DNA from: Dysgonamonadaceae bacterium
GTDB taxonomy: Bacteria > Bacteroidota > Bacteroidia > Bacteroidales > Azobacteroidaceae
Reading direction: 5' to 3'
Length of the DNA: 13,369 nucleotides
Assembly: GCA_031260235.1 (NCBI GenBank)
Contig: JAIRKG010000090.1
Location: 1 to 13,369, forward strand
A program made the position numbers and the translations under genes. This document shows positions 6,888-13,369 of the stretch, one piece after another. Position 1 is the stretch's first letter; every line of letters starts with the position of its first letter. The notes beneath the pieces were generated by a model. The model was given only the letters and a program-made list of their open reading frames with translations. It had not been told where the DNA came from and ran no database searches.

Positions 6888-7784
6888 TCACTTAATTCTT
6901 TTTTTAAGAATACCTTTTTCGAGCAGGATGGAAGGATGATACGACAGTTTCGCTTTGCGGAGCGACTCCAGTCCAAGGTCTTCTTCGCGGTTAATATAAA
7001 GATAGCCGGCACAGTTGCGTTCGGCAAACTGGCGGTTCATCATTGCAAATCCACCGTCAATTTCATATAAACTCTTTTCGGCATAAACACCGAAAGTGTC
7101 TTTGGTCAGAGGTTGGCCATAGGAATAAGCAAGTATTTTCCCCTCAATTCTTAAAGCGCCGCCAGCCAGCCCAAGCCGTTCAAAATATTTGAAAGCCCTG
7201 TGAGTAGCAATGAGTTCCTCAGCAAGGGATTGTTCACTGTTGCATCCGCCGTTTTCAGCGCACCAGCGGCGGTACAGGTCGAGGCAGTCGGGAATAATCG
7301 CCTGCGTTATCGGCTCATATTCCCACGTATAGTTCCGCATAAACTTATTGATATGATTCCGCTTGGACTGATATTTTTTCCCCGCAAGTGAGATTAAGTC
7401 TTCCGACAAATAAATATATTCCGACCAGTTCGGGTTGGTTTTATACGTAAATTCACCCGGCATACATGCCTCAATTAGATCATACATGCGCTGCGTTACG
7501 GAAAATATTTGCAGTGGGATCCCGCGTTTCCCAGCGTCCTGCGTCAGGCGATTGATCGCCTGTTTCAAATCGCCATCGCCGACCGGAAACAGGTAAGCCC
7601 ACTGTTCATACGCTTTGAAAAAGAAGAACAGAAACCCATCCTGAACGGCATACAAAGTCCGGAAAGAATTTTGCCAGCAGAAAATATTGGCAAACGAAAA
7701 ATCACAATTCCGGAAATCCGTTTTATCAAAAAAATACTGGATACGATCTTTGTCCTCGATCGTAACCGGTTTGAAATCAAGCAT
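6888..7784 (-). CDS. DUF2156 protein (phosphatidylglycerol lysyltransferase C-terminal-like)
   Basis: This 298-residue soluble protein has the DUF2156 fold, a tandem GNAT-like domain related to the catalytic part of MprF. In MprF that part moves an aminoacyl group from tRNA to phosphatidylglycerol. Key segments are GKKYQSKRNHINKF (135-148) and, near the C-terminus, YINREEDLGLESLRKAKLSY (263-282). No MprF-type membrane domain is present; the FLFFFF run (51-56) is too short and is probably a core strand. The substrate is therefore unknown. It sits between the 26-residue lipoprotein gene (28 bp upstream) and the GNAT gene (18 bp downstream). I see no promoter of its own, so co-transcription from 8279-8311 is likely. 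Confidence 0.9.
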   Translation of the reverse strand: MLDFKPVTIEDKDRIQYFFDKTDFRNCDFSFANIFCWQNSFRTLYAVQDGFLFFFFKAYEQWAYLFPVGDGDLKQAINRLTQDAGKRGIPLQIFSVTQRMYDLIEACMPGEFTYKTNPNWSEYIYLSEDLISLAGKKYQSKRNHINKFMRNYTWEYEPITQAIIPDCLDLYRRWCAENGGCNSEQSLAEELIATHRAFKYFERLGLAGGALRIEGKILAYSYGQPLTKDTFGVYAEKSLYEIDGGFAMMNRQFAERNCAGYLYINREEDLGLESLRKAKLSYHPSILLEKGILKKRIK

Positions 7785-7812
7785 GTTTTATTATTATTTT
7801 GTTATATAATCC

Positions 7813-7893
7813 TCAGCACCCGCATGGAGTTGCGCAAGCGCCCAGCAAACAGCAAATTAACATAACAATCGCACAAAAAACAATCTCCTTCAT
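7813..7893 (-). CDS. 26-residue putative lipoprotein
   Basis: This very short frame reads MKEIVFCAIVMLICC, then LLGAC, then ATPCGC. It has a charged start, a hydrophobic segment (4-17), a lipobox-like LLGAC with the modifiable Cys at 20, and only six further residues, two of them Cys. A mature peptide of seven residues would be anchored by lipid. AGGGG lies a few bases before the ATG. It fits the operon spacing (13 bp after the upstream stop, 28 bp before the DUF2156 start), which supports it being real. It may instead be a leader peptide or a chance frame. Confidence 0.45.
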   Translation of the reverse strand: MKEIVFCAIVMLICCLLGACATPCGC

Positions 7894-7906
7894 AACCCCT
7901 AACCTC

Positions 7907-8257
7907 TTAATTCCTATTAAAAATCTCATGATAGACAATTGCTTTCCGCGCTTCCTCCGGATCGGAGAGGTCGATATTGTTGCCTTCATATTCAACGGCA
8001 TCGTGGAAATCAGCAGCGGCTTTGGCAACAACGTGCTGTTTCTTCTCAGGCATACGAACTTTCGGGGAAGCCGGTGCTACGATCTTTTCTTCAAGGATCG
8101 GCTCATAAACGAACGGCTGCTGCTGTGGAAATACTTCGTCGGGAAACACGTCTTCGGGGAATACGTTCTTTTTCACCGGACGCTTCTTTTTAAAAAGGGA
8201 AATAACAATTGAGGCAACGATTATTAATAAAGGAATGTATTTGGATGACTTTTCCAT
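7907..8257 (-). CDS. small single-pass membrane protein, unknown function
   Basis: I do not recognise a named family. The 116-residue protein has one N-terminal membrane segment (about 7-22, YIPLLIIVASIVISLF), then KKKRPVKK, which by the positive-inside rule puts the rest in the cytoplasm. A linker holds three VFP units (VFPEDVFPDEVFPQQQ). The C-terminus, SDPEEARKAIVYHEIFNRN, resembles the 'LR-x-A-I/V-IYSEIL-x-R' tail I associate with small Bacteroidetes membrane-anchored proteins of unknown role. The start is the ATG at 8257, because the upstream in-frame start at 8281 falls inside the -7 box. It is the first gene of the apparent four-gene operon and is divergent from thrS. Confidence 0.8.
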   Translation of the reverse strand: MEKSSKYIPLLIIVASIVISLFKKKRPVKKNVFPEDVFPDEVFPQQQPFVYEPILEEKIVAPASPKVRMPEKKQHVVAKAAADFHDAVEYEGNNIDLSDPEEARKAIVYHEIFNRN

Positions 8258-8278
8258 AATTTGATTGTTTTTGCACCC

Positions 8279-8311
8279 CAAAGGTAATGTTTTTTTATTT
8301 CGTAACCCAAA
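8279..8311 (-). promoter_or_regulatory. promoter of the membrane protein/DUF2156/GNAT operon
   Basis: On the minus strand TTTG (8308-8311), a 21-bp spacer and TACCTTTG (8279-8286) match the Bacteroidetes consensus. It is back to back with the thrS promoter; the two -33 elements are 16 bp apart, so a shared regulator could contact both. Confidence 0.75.
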
Positions 8312-8327
8312 TTTCCATGCTTCCCAT

Positions 8328-8356
8328 TTTGAATTAATAAATATTCGTTACCTTTG
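8328..8356 (+). promoter_or_regulatory. promoter of thrS
   Basis: TACCTTTG (8349-8356) is a perfect -7 box. The nearest TTTG (8328-8331) is only 17 bp upstream, shorter than the usual 19-21. The leader to the ATG at 8378 would be about 15 bases, which leaves no room for an attenuator or T-box. Confidence 0.7.
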
Positions 8357-8377
8357 CGCAGATTTTCAAGAAAATAT

Positions 8378-10324
8378 ATGATAAAAATAACATTTCCGGA
8401 TGGTTCCACTCGCGAATACCCGAAAGGAACAACTGCTATACAAATAGCGGAAAATATCAGTCCTCGCTTGGCTCAAGATGTTCTGTCTGCCGGCATTAAC
8501 GGCGAAATGTGGGATTTGTCGCGCCCCATTGATTCGGATGCCGCTATTCAATTATATAAATGGGAGGATAAAGAAGGGAAGCACGCTTTTTGGCATTCTT
8601 CCGCGCATTTATTGGCTGAAGCCCTGCAAATATTGTATCCTAATATCAAATTCGGGATAGGACCGGCAATCGAAAACGGTTTTTATTATGACGTAGATTC
8701 TGGCGAAGGCGTAACAATCAAAGATTCCGATCTTCCCGCTATCGAGAAGAAAATGCAGGAATTGGCGGCGGAGAAAAGTCCGATTCGGCGGGAAAGCATT
8801 GCCAAATCCGATGCTTTGAAACTGTTCGGCGATAGGAACGAACCCTATAAAACCGAATTGATTGGCGAATTGGCAGATGGAATTATCACGACTTACACGC
8901 AGGGCGCATTTACCGACCTTTGCCGGGGCCCGCATTTGCCCAACACTTCCTATATTAAAGCAATTAAACTGACAACGATAGCCGGAGCTTATTGGCGCGG
9001 CGATGAAAAACGCCAGCAATTGACCCGTATTTACGGGATTACTTTCCCGAAAAAGAAGCTTTTGGACGAATACCTTGCTTTATTGGAAGAAGCCAAAAAG
9101 CGCGACCACCGGAAAATCGGCAAGGAAATGGAACTGTTCACTTTCTCTCAAAACGTGGGGCAAGGGTTGCCGCTCTGGCTGCCGAAAGGTACGCAGTTGC
9201 GCCTGAAATTAGAAGATTTTCTTAAAAACATACAAAAACAATACGGTTATCAGCAAGTGATTACGCCGCATATCGGGAATAAAACTCTGTATGTAACTTC
9301 CGGTCATTATGCGAAATATGGAAAGGATTCTTTCCAACCGATTCTTACGCCTGAAGAAGGCGAAGAGTTTTTGTTGAAACCGATGAATTGTCCTCATCAT
9401 TGTGAGATATACAAGGCTTTTCCCCGTTCTTATAAGGAGTTGCCGCTCCGGTTGGCTGAGTTTGGAACGGTTTACCGTTATGAGCAAAGCGGGGAATTGC
9501 ACGGATTAACGCGCGTGAGAGGTTTTACGCAGGACGATGCGCATATTTTCTGCACGCTCGAACAGGTCAAAGAAGAATTTATCAAGGTGATGGAAATTAT
9601 CCATATCATTTTCCGCGCCTTGAATTTTAAAGATTATGAAGCGCAGATTTCTTTGCGTGACCCCGCAAACAAGGAAAAATACATCGGCTCGGACAAAAAT
9701 TGGCAGCAAGCCGAAAAAGCCATCATTGAAGTTTGTGAAGAAAAAGGAGTCAAAGCGAGAATCGAATTGGGCGAAGCCGCTTTTTATGGTCCCAAGTTGG
9801 ATTTTAAGGTAAAGGACGCTTTGGGGCGGCGTTGGCAGTTAGGCACCATTCAGGTTGATTATAATTTACCGGAACGTTTTGAATTGGAATATGTCGGTGC
9901 GGACAATCAAAAACACCGTCCGGTTATGATTCACCGTGCGCCGTTCGGCTCTATGGAACGCTTTGTGGCTGTATTGATAGAACATACGGCAGGGAAATTT
10001 CCACTGTGGTTGGTTCCCGACCAGGCAGTGATTATTCCGGTCAGCGAAAAGTTCAACGCTTATGCAGAGAAGGTAGCCAACGAATTAAAGAAAAAGGATA
10101 TTCGCGTCGTCATTGATGACCGAAACGAAAAAATCGGACGCAAAATCAGGGACAACGAGCTGAAAAAAATACCTTATTTATTAGTTGTAGGCGAAAAAGA
10201 AATCGAAAATAATGAAATTTCCGTAAGAAAACAGGGAGAAGGAGATATGGGGTCAATGAAAATCACTAACTTTGCAGAAATTATAGATAATGAAATTGAA
10301 AAACAAAGTCTCGTTAATTCATAA
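8378..10324 (+). CDS. thrS: threonyl-tRNA synthetase
   Basis: This 648-residue class II enzyme charges tRNA-Thr. In order it has a TGS domain (1-61) and an editing domain with HSSAH (H73, H77) and C182/H186, which clears Ser-tRNA-Thr. The catalytic core has zinc ligands C338, H389 and H519, motif-2 Arg R367 (VYRYE) and motif-3 GSMER (R528). An anticodon-binding domain follows (about 545-640). All key residues are present and the length is normal. The ATG at 8378 is chosen; an in-frame TTG at 8354 lies inside the -7 box and cannot be transcribed from this promoter. It heads the thrS-infC-rpmI-rplT cluster, and the infC ATG abuts its TAA directly. Confidence 0.98.
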   Translation: MIKITFPDGSTREYPKGTTAIQIAENISPRLAQDVLSAGINGEMWDLSRPIDSDAAIQLYKWEDKEGKHAFWHSSAHLLAEALQILYPNIKFGIGPAIENGFYYDVDSGEGVTIKDSDLPAIEKKMQELAAEKSPIRRESIAKSDALKLFGDRNEPYKTELIGELADGIITTYTQGAFTDLCRGPHLPNTSYIKAIKLTTIAGAYWRGDEKRQQLTRIYGITFPKKKLLDEYLALLEEAKKRDHRKIGKEMELFTFSQNVGQGLPLWLPKGTQLRLKLEDFLKNIQKQYGYQQVITPHIGNKTLYVTSGHYAKYGKDSFQPILTPEEGEEFLLKPMNCPHHCEIYKAFPRSYKELPLRLAEFGTVYRYEQSGELHGLTRVRGFTQDDAHIFCTLEQVKEEFIKVMEIIHIIFRALNFKDYEAQISLRDPANKEKYIGSDKNWQQAEKAIIEVCEEKGVKARIELGEAAFYGPKLDFKVKDALGRRWQLGTIQVDYNLPERFELEYVGADNQKHRPVMIHRAPFGSMERFVAVLIEHTAGKFPLWLVPDQAVIIPVSEKFNAYAEKVANELKKKDIRVVIDDRNEKIGRKIRDNELKKIPYLLVVGEKEIENNEISVRKQGEGDMGSMKITNFAEIIDNEIEKQSLVNS

Positions 10325-10927
10325 ATGAAGAAAGACAGTCTCAAAGATCAGTACCGACTCAATGAAAGCATCTTGGCAAAAGAAATTCGTTTGGTGGGAG
10401 AAAATGTGAAACAGGGTATCTATCCGCTAAGTGAGGCTTTAGAAATTGCCGAAAATCAAAATCTGGATTTAATCGAAATTTCGCCAAATGCCGAGCCGCC
10501 TGTTTGCAGGATTCTGGATTATCAAAAGTTCGTCTACCAGCAGAAGAAGCGACAGAAAGAACAGAAAGCCAAATCTGTGAAAGTTATAGTCAAAGAAATT
10601 CGATTTGGCCCGCAAACTGACGATCATGACTATAGTTTCAAGTTAAAACATGCAAAAAACTTCCTCGAAGAAGGCGCAAGAGTGAAAGCCTATGTGTTTT
10701 TCAGGGGAAGAGCGATACAATTCAAAGAGCAGGGGGAAGTGTTATTACTACGCTTTGCCAACGATTTGGAAGATTATGCGAAAGTGGAACGATTACCTTT
10801 ATTAGAAGGTAAAAAAATGATTATTATGTTAGCACCCAAGAAATTGGCGGCTGAACAAAAGAAATTAATAGTGGAGCAAAAGAAACTTGTGAAACGAAGC
10901 GATATCGAGAAGCGAGAAAAAGAATAG
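10325..10927 (+). CDS. infC: translation initiation factor IF-3
   Basis: This 200-residue protein binds the 30S subunit and checks initiator tRNA and start codon. The N-domain (about 1-78) has [18 protein letters not shown] and a lysine-rich linker helix ([10 protein letters not shown]). The C-domain (80-172) has [19 protein letters not shown] and LLEGKKM. A charged tail (173-200) holds EQKKL twice, which makes it longer than many homologues. The start is ATG, not the rare AUU used for autoregulation in E. coli infC. The ATG immediately follows the thrS TAA with no spacer and no Shine-Dalgarno, so translation is probably coupled to thrS. Confidence 0.98.
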   Translation: MKKDSLKDQYRLNESILAKEIRLVGENVKQGIYPLSEALEIAENQNLDLIEISPNAEPPVCRILDYQKFVYQQKKRQKEQKAKSVKVIVKEIRFGPQTDDHDYSFKLKHAKNFLEEGARVKAYVFFRGRAIQFKEQGEVLLLRFANDLEDYAKVERLPLLEGKKMIIMLAPKKLAAEQKKLIVEQKKLVKRSDIEKREKE

Positions 10928-10977
10928 AGAGTAAACTCCTTAAAATAATTAAATAATAAACTAAATTTAAAACAAAC

Positions 10978-11175
10978 ATGCCTAAAGTGAAAACTAATTC
11001 CGGTGCCAAAAAAAGATTCGCTCTTACCGGAACAGGAAAAATCAAGAGAAAACATGCTTATAAAAGTCATATTCTAACGAAGAAGACTAAAAAGCAGAAG
11101 AGACGGTTAACACATTTCACCATTCTGAGCAAAGCAAATGAGCGGAGCGTGAAAGAAATGTTGGGAATGAAATAA
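10978..11175 (+). CDS. rpmI: 50S ribosomal protein L35
   Basis: This 65-residue, very basic protein has the L35 signature: [14 protein letters not shown] at the start, [14 protein letters not shown] in the middle and a short C-terminal helix. It binds 23S rRNA in the large subunit. It lies 50 bp after infC in the conserved infC-rpmI-rplT order, and the A/T-rich gap shows no terminator. Expression is probably from the thrS promoter or an internal one I cannot place. Confidence 0.98.
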   Translation: MPKVKTNSGAKKRFALTGTGKIKRKHAYKSHILTKKTKKQKRRLTHFTILSKANERSVKEMLGMK

Positions 11176-11214
11176 CCTGTAAAGAGAGAGTTTTTCACGA
11201 TTTATTAACAGAGC

Positions 11215-11249
11215 GTTAGCACAAAAGACCGTTTCAATACGACGCTAAC
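11215..11249 (+). promoter_or_regulatory. possible stem-loop in the rpmI-rplT spacer
   Basis: GTTAGC (11215-11220) and GCTAAC (11244-11249) could pair across a 23-base loop, 24 bases upstream of the rplT ATG. L20 represses its own operon through leader RNA in some bacteria. The stem is only 6 bp, so this is a weak candidate for such a site. Confidence 0.25.
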
Positions 11250-11272
11250 AATCACAATCATTTTAATTAATT

Positions 11273-11617
11273 ATGCCGAGATCAGTCAATCATGTAGCAT
11301 CAAGAGCTAAAAGAAAAAGAATCCTCAAATTGACAAGAGGTTATTATGGCGCAAGAAAAAATGTATGGACAGTCGCCAAAAACACATGGGAAAAAGGTTT
11401 AACGTATGCGTTCCGCGACAGGAGGGCTAAGAAGCGTAATTTCCGCAGTTTATGGATACAGCGTATTGGGGCGGCGGCCCGTTTGGAAGGAATGTCTTAT
11501 TCCCAATTAATGGGCGCGTTGCACAAAAACGGAATAGAAATTAACCGCAAAGTTCTTGCCGATTTGGCAATGAATCATCCCGAAGCGTTTAAAGCCATTG
11601 TAGATAAAATAAGGTAA
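11273..11617 (+). CDS. rplT: 50S ribosomal protein L20
   Basis: This 114-residue basic protein is needed early in large-subunit assembly and binds 23S rRNA. The arginine/lysine-rich N-terminal extension ([18 protein letters not shown], then GYYGARKN) is followed by a globular helical part, including [16 protein letters not shown] and [14 protein letters not shown]. Length is normal. It is the last gene of the thrS-infC-rpmI-rplT cluster, with a 97-bp spacer after rpmI, the longest in the cluster. The stop lies 2 bp from the convergent serS stop, so its transcript must run into serS antisense sequence. Confidence 0.98.
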   Translation: MPRSVNHVASRAKRKRILKLTRGYYGARKNVWTVAKNTWEKGLTYAFRDRRAKKRNFRSLWIQRIGAAARLEGMSYSQLMGALHKNGIEINRKVLADLAMNHPEAFKAIVDKIR

Positions 11618-11619
11618 GA

Positions 11620-12888
11620 TTATATCCTATCAAACCGCGTATAAGGTTTTAAAGCCTCAGGGATCAAAATACCGTCGGGAGTCTGGTTGTTTTCCAACAA
11701 AGCCGCTACAATGCGGGGCAAAGCAAGCGCACTCCCGTTTAATGTGTGACACAAGTGTATTTTTTTATCTTCGCCGCGATAACGGCATTTCAACCGGTTT
11801 GCTTGATAGCTTTCAAAATTGGAAACCGAACTTACTTCCAGCCAGCGGCACTGCGCCGCCGAAAATACTTCAAAATCAAACGTCAATGCGGAAGTGAAAC
11901 TCATATCCCCACCACTGAGCCGCAGAATGCGCCAGGGCAGTTCCAGTTTTTCGACCAAAGTCTGCACATAATCAACCATTTCCTGCAAAGACTCATAAGA
12001 ACGTTCGGGCTTCTCAATCCGAACGATTTCCACTTTATCAAACTGATGCAGTCGGTTTAAGCCGCGCACATCTTTACCGTAAGAACCTGCTTCCCGACGG
12101 AAACAAGCCGAGTATGCCGTGTTTTTGACCGGCAAATCTTTTTCTTCCAAAATAACGTCGCGGTAAATATTGGTAACCGGAACTTCTGCAGTCGGAATCA
12201 AATATAAATCATCCAATCCGACATGGTACATTTGTCCCTCTTTATCGGGCAATTGCCCCGTTCCGTAACCCGAATCGACATTCACTGCATAAGGCGGTTG
12301 AATTTCCACATAACCGGCTTCGCGGGCATTATCCAAAAAGAAATTAATCAGTGCGCGTTGCAATTGAGCGCCTTTTTGTTTGTAAACAGGAAAACCGGCG
12401 CCGGCAATTTTCACGCCCAATTCAAAATCAATCAAATCATATTTTTTCGCTAATTCCCAATGCGGAAGCGCATTTGCGTGCAACACGGGGATCACGCCGC
12501 CGGTTTTTTCCACCACATTGTCTTCGGCGCTTTTGCCTTCAGGAACGCTGTCGGCGGGAAGGTTGGGAATTTGCCACAATAATTCGGTCAGTCGTTTTTC
12601 GGATGCTTTCATGTCCGATTCCAATTGTTTGTTGCTTTCTTTCATCTCGGCGACCTGTATGCGAGCAGATTCGGCGGCTTCTTTTTGTCCTCCTTTCATT
12701 AACAGGCCGATTGATTTCGACAAACGATTCAATTCGGAAAGGTTGCCGTCTAATTGCTGTTGAGCGGCTTTCCGTTTTCTGTCGGTTTCAATCACATCAT
12801 TGATAATATCCCTGGCATCATAATGTTTCTTTGCCAGTTTATCAATCACTTCCTGCGTATTTTCCGTAATAACTTTGAGTATAAGCAT
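11620..12888 (-). CDS. serS: seryl-tRNA synthetase
   Basis: This 422-residue class II enzyme charges tRNA-Ser and tRNA-Sec-type acceptors. The N-terminal antiparallel coiled coil (about 27-107) reaches the long variable arm of tRNA-Ser. The catalytic domain has the TAE serine-binding loop (233-235), motif 2 FRREAGSYGKD (263-273), and motif 3 NGSALALPR (384-392) followed by the usual end NNQTPDG-I-IP-AL-PY. All parts are intact and the length is standard. The ATG at 12888 gives the conserved MLILKVI start. It ends 2 bp from rplT on the other strand. The upstream region has an imperfect -7 box (12903-12910). Confidence 0.98.
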   Translation of the reverse strand: MLILKVITENTQEVIDKLAKKHYDARDIINDVIETDRKRKAAQQQLDGNLSELNRLSKSIGLLMKGGQKEAAESARIQVAEMKESNKQLESDMKASEKRLTELLWQIPNLPADSVPEGKSAEDNVVEKTGGVIPVLHANALPHWELAKKYDLIDFELGVKIAGAGFPVYKQKGAQLQRALINFFLDNAREAGYVEIQPPYAVNVDSGYGTGQLPDKEGQMYHVGLDDLYLIPTAEVPVTNIYRDVILEEKDLPVKNTAYSACFRREAGSYGKDVRGLNRLHQFDKVEIVRIEKPERSYESLQEMVDYVQTLVEKLELPWRILRLSGGDMSFTSALTFDFEVFSAAQCRWLEVSSVSNFESYQANRLKCRYRGEDKKIHLCHTLNGSALALPRIVAALLENNQTPDGILIPEALKPYTRFDRI

Positions 12889-12902
12889 GATTTTTTGTTA
12901 AA

Positions 12903-12910
12903 ATAAGGTA
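12903..12910 (-). promoter_or_regulatory. possible -7 box of serS
   Basis: The minus strand reads TACCTTAT, matching four of the six fixed bases of TAnnTTTG, 14 bp upstream of the serS ATG. No well-spaced TTTG is seen upstream, so this is tentative. Confidence 0.35.
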
Positions 12911-12973
12911 CAAAACTACAAAAAATTTCCTTGTCAATCCCTAAAAGCAGAGCCAACACATTTAATTTTTAAT

Positions 12974-13057
12974 AGAGAGCGGTGGGGCGGTTCGAAATGA
13001 CGTGTGAGCAATCGGCGCGCCCGCTGCCACGACGATTGCCCCACTGGTGGAGAGAGC
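12974..13057. repeat. short palindromic element flanked by 7-bp direct repeats
   Basis: AGAGAGC occurs at 12974-12980 and 13051-13057. Between them lie inverted pairs GTGGGGC (12982-12988)/GCCCCAC (13038-13044) and GCAATCG (13008-13014)/CGATTGC (13033-13039). The layout is like a small non-autonomous palindromic insertion with a target duplication, in the 288-bp gap between serS and the next gene. Confidence 0.45.
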
Positions 13058-13112
13058 CATCTATGCCTTCTATGGGGTGATGAAAAATAAACAACTATTG
13101 ACGCCGAATTAT

Positions 13113-13152
13113 AACCAAATTTTGGTTTGTTCAACGCTAATCACTACTTTTG
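13113..13152 (+). promoter_or_regulatory. consensus promoter with overlapping palindrome, terminal gene
   Basis: TTTG (13121-13124), a 20-bp spacer and TACTTTTG (13145-13152) form a perfect Bacteroidetes promoter 24 bp before the ATG at 13177. A perfect palindrome, AACCAAA-T-TTTGGTT (13113-13127), covers the -33 element and could be an operator. Confidence 0.7.
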
Positions 13153-13176
13153 CGCAGCAAAGAAACAAATTTTCGG

Positions 13177-13369
13177 ATGAAAAGATTATTATTCCTTTTG
13201 TGTAGCGTGTTTTGCCTGCAAATAGTCGTAGCGCAACGTTCGGCCGGCTATATTTCTACCGATCAACTTTTTAAGGAAAGCAAATGGTTGTATGACAATC
13301 AAAACTATGCCGGTTGTATTGATAAACTCCTTCAATTCAAGTCGGTTGCCATTAGCGAAGAATGGGATC
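13177..13369 (+). CDS. exported protein, probably TPR-type, 3' end outside window
   Basis: Only the first 64 residues are in the window. It begins with a signal peptide (MKRLLFLLCSVFCLQIVVAQ, likely cut near VVA-Q). The next segment, YISTDQLFKESKWLYDNQNY then AGCIDKLLQF, reads as the start of a tetratricopeptide-like helix pair (LF-x-x-x-K-x-LYD-x-x-NYAGCIDKL). It resembles the N-terminus of long periplasmic TPR proteins in Bacteroides relatives; with so little sequence that is a moderate guess. It has its own consensus promoter and is divergent from serS. Confidence 0.75.
   Translation, partial: MKRLLFLLCSVFCLQIVVAQRSAGYISTDQLFKESKWLYDNQNYAGCIDKLLQFKSVAISEEWD

Noticed and set aside
7813..8031. 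72-codon version of the small lipoprotein frame
   Set aside because: The first 46 codons overlap the upstream membrane-protein gene in another frame. Only the last 26 codons form a signal peptide with lipobox.
8354..8377. TTG start for thrS
   Set aside because: It lies inside the -7 box. The ATG at 8378 gives the normal TGS-domain start.
12934..13134. 66-codon minus-strand frame upstream of serS
   Set aside because: It consists of the palindromic repeat and the opposing promoter region, with no start signal or domain.

Overview
The window looks like a chromosomal segment from a member of the Bacteroidetes, most likely order Bacteroidales. The evidence is the promoter grammar and the gene families. 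Six genes or operons have a TAnnTTTG-type -7 box just upstream; four of these also have a TTTG or TTG element 20-21 bp further up, and thrS has one at 17 bp. Most starts lack a Shine-Dalgarno sequence. The protein families (MutS2, HhH-plus-barrel protein, DUF2156/GNAT pair, IF-3, L35, L20, ThrRS, SerRS) read as Bacteroidetes versions. The placement rests on recognition, not on a search. I see no rRNA, tRNA, CRISPR array, transposase or phage gene.

Layout, left to right. mutS2 (minus strand, 116-2521) is divergent from a small heat-shock protein gene, hsp20 (2755-3189, plus). The divergent gap holds a perfect 14-bp palindrome, and the core of that palindrome recurs 52 bp away. hsp20 converges on a gene for an outer-membrane barrel protein with an N-terminal helix-hairpin-helix module (3199-5247, minus). 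A 303-bp repeat-rich gap follows (5248-5550), with two REP-like elements in inverted orientation and a 23-bp tandem repeat. Next is a DUF2185/Imm33-like gene with its own promoter (5551-5901, minus). Upstream of it lies an apparent four-gene minus-strand operon, read 8257 to 5988: a single-pass membrane protein, a 26-residue putative lipoprotein, a soluble DUF2156 (MprF C-terminal-like) protein and a GNAT acetyltransferase.

Divergent from that operon is the translation cluster thrS-infC-rpmI-rplT (8378-11617, plus), which meets serS (minus, 11620-12888) tail to tail with 2 bp between. The last 290 bp hold a palindromic repeat flanked by 7-bp direct repeats, a consensus promoter, and the start of an exported, probably TPR-type protein cut by the window edge.

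Most of the window is housekeeping: translation (ThrRS, SerRS, IF-3, L35, L20), ribosome rescue or recombination control (MutS2), and proteostasis (Hsp20). The less ordinary parts are a palindromic repeat carried in frame twice inside mutS2, the dyads upstream of hsp20, the membrane protein/lipoprotein/DUF2156/GNAT operon facing thrS, and the small interspersed repeats. I did not find a complete new defence or mobile system.
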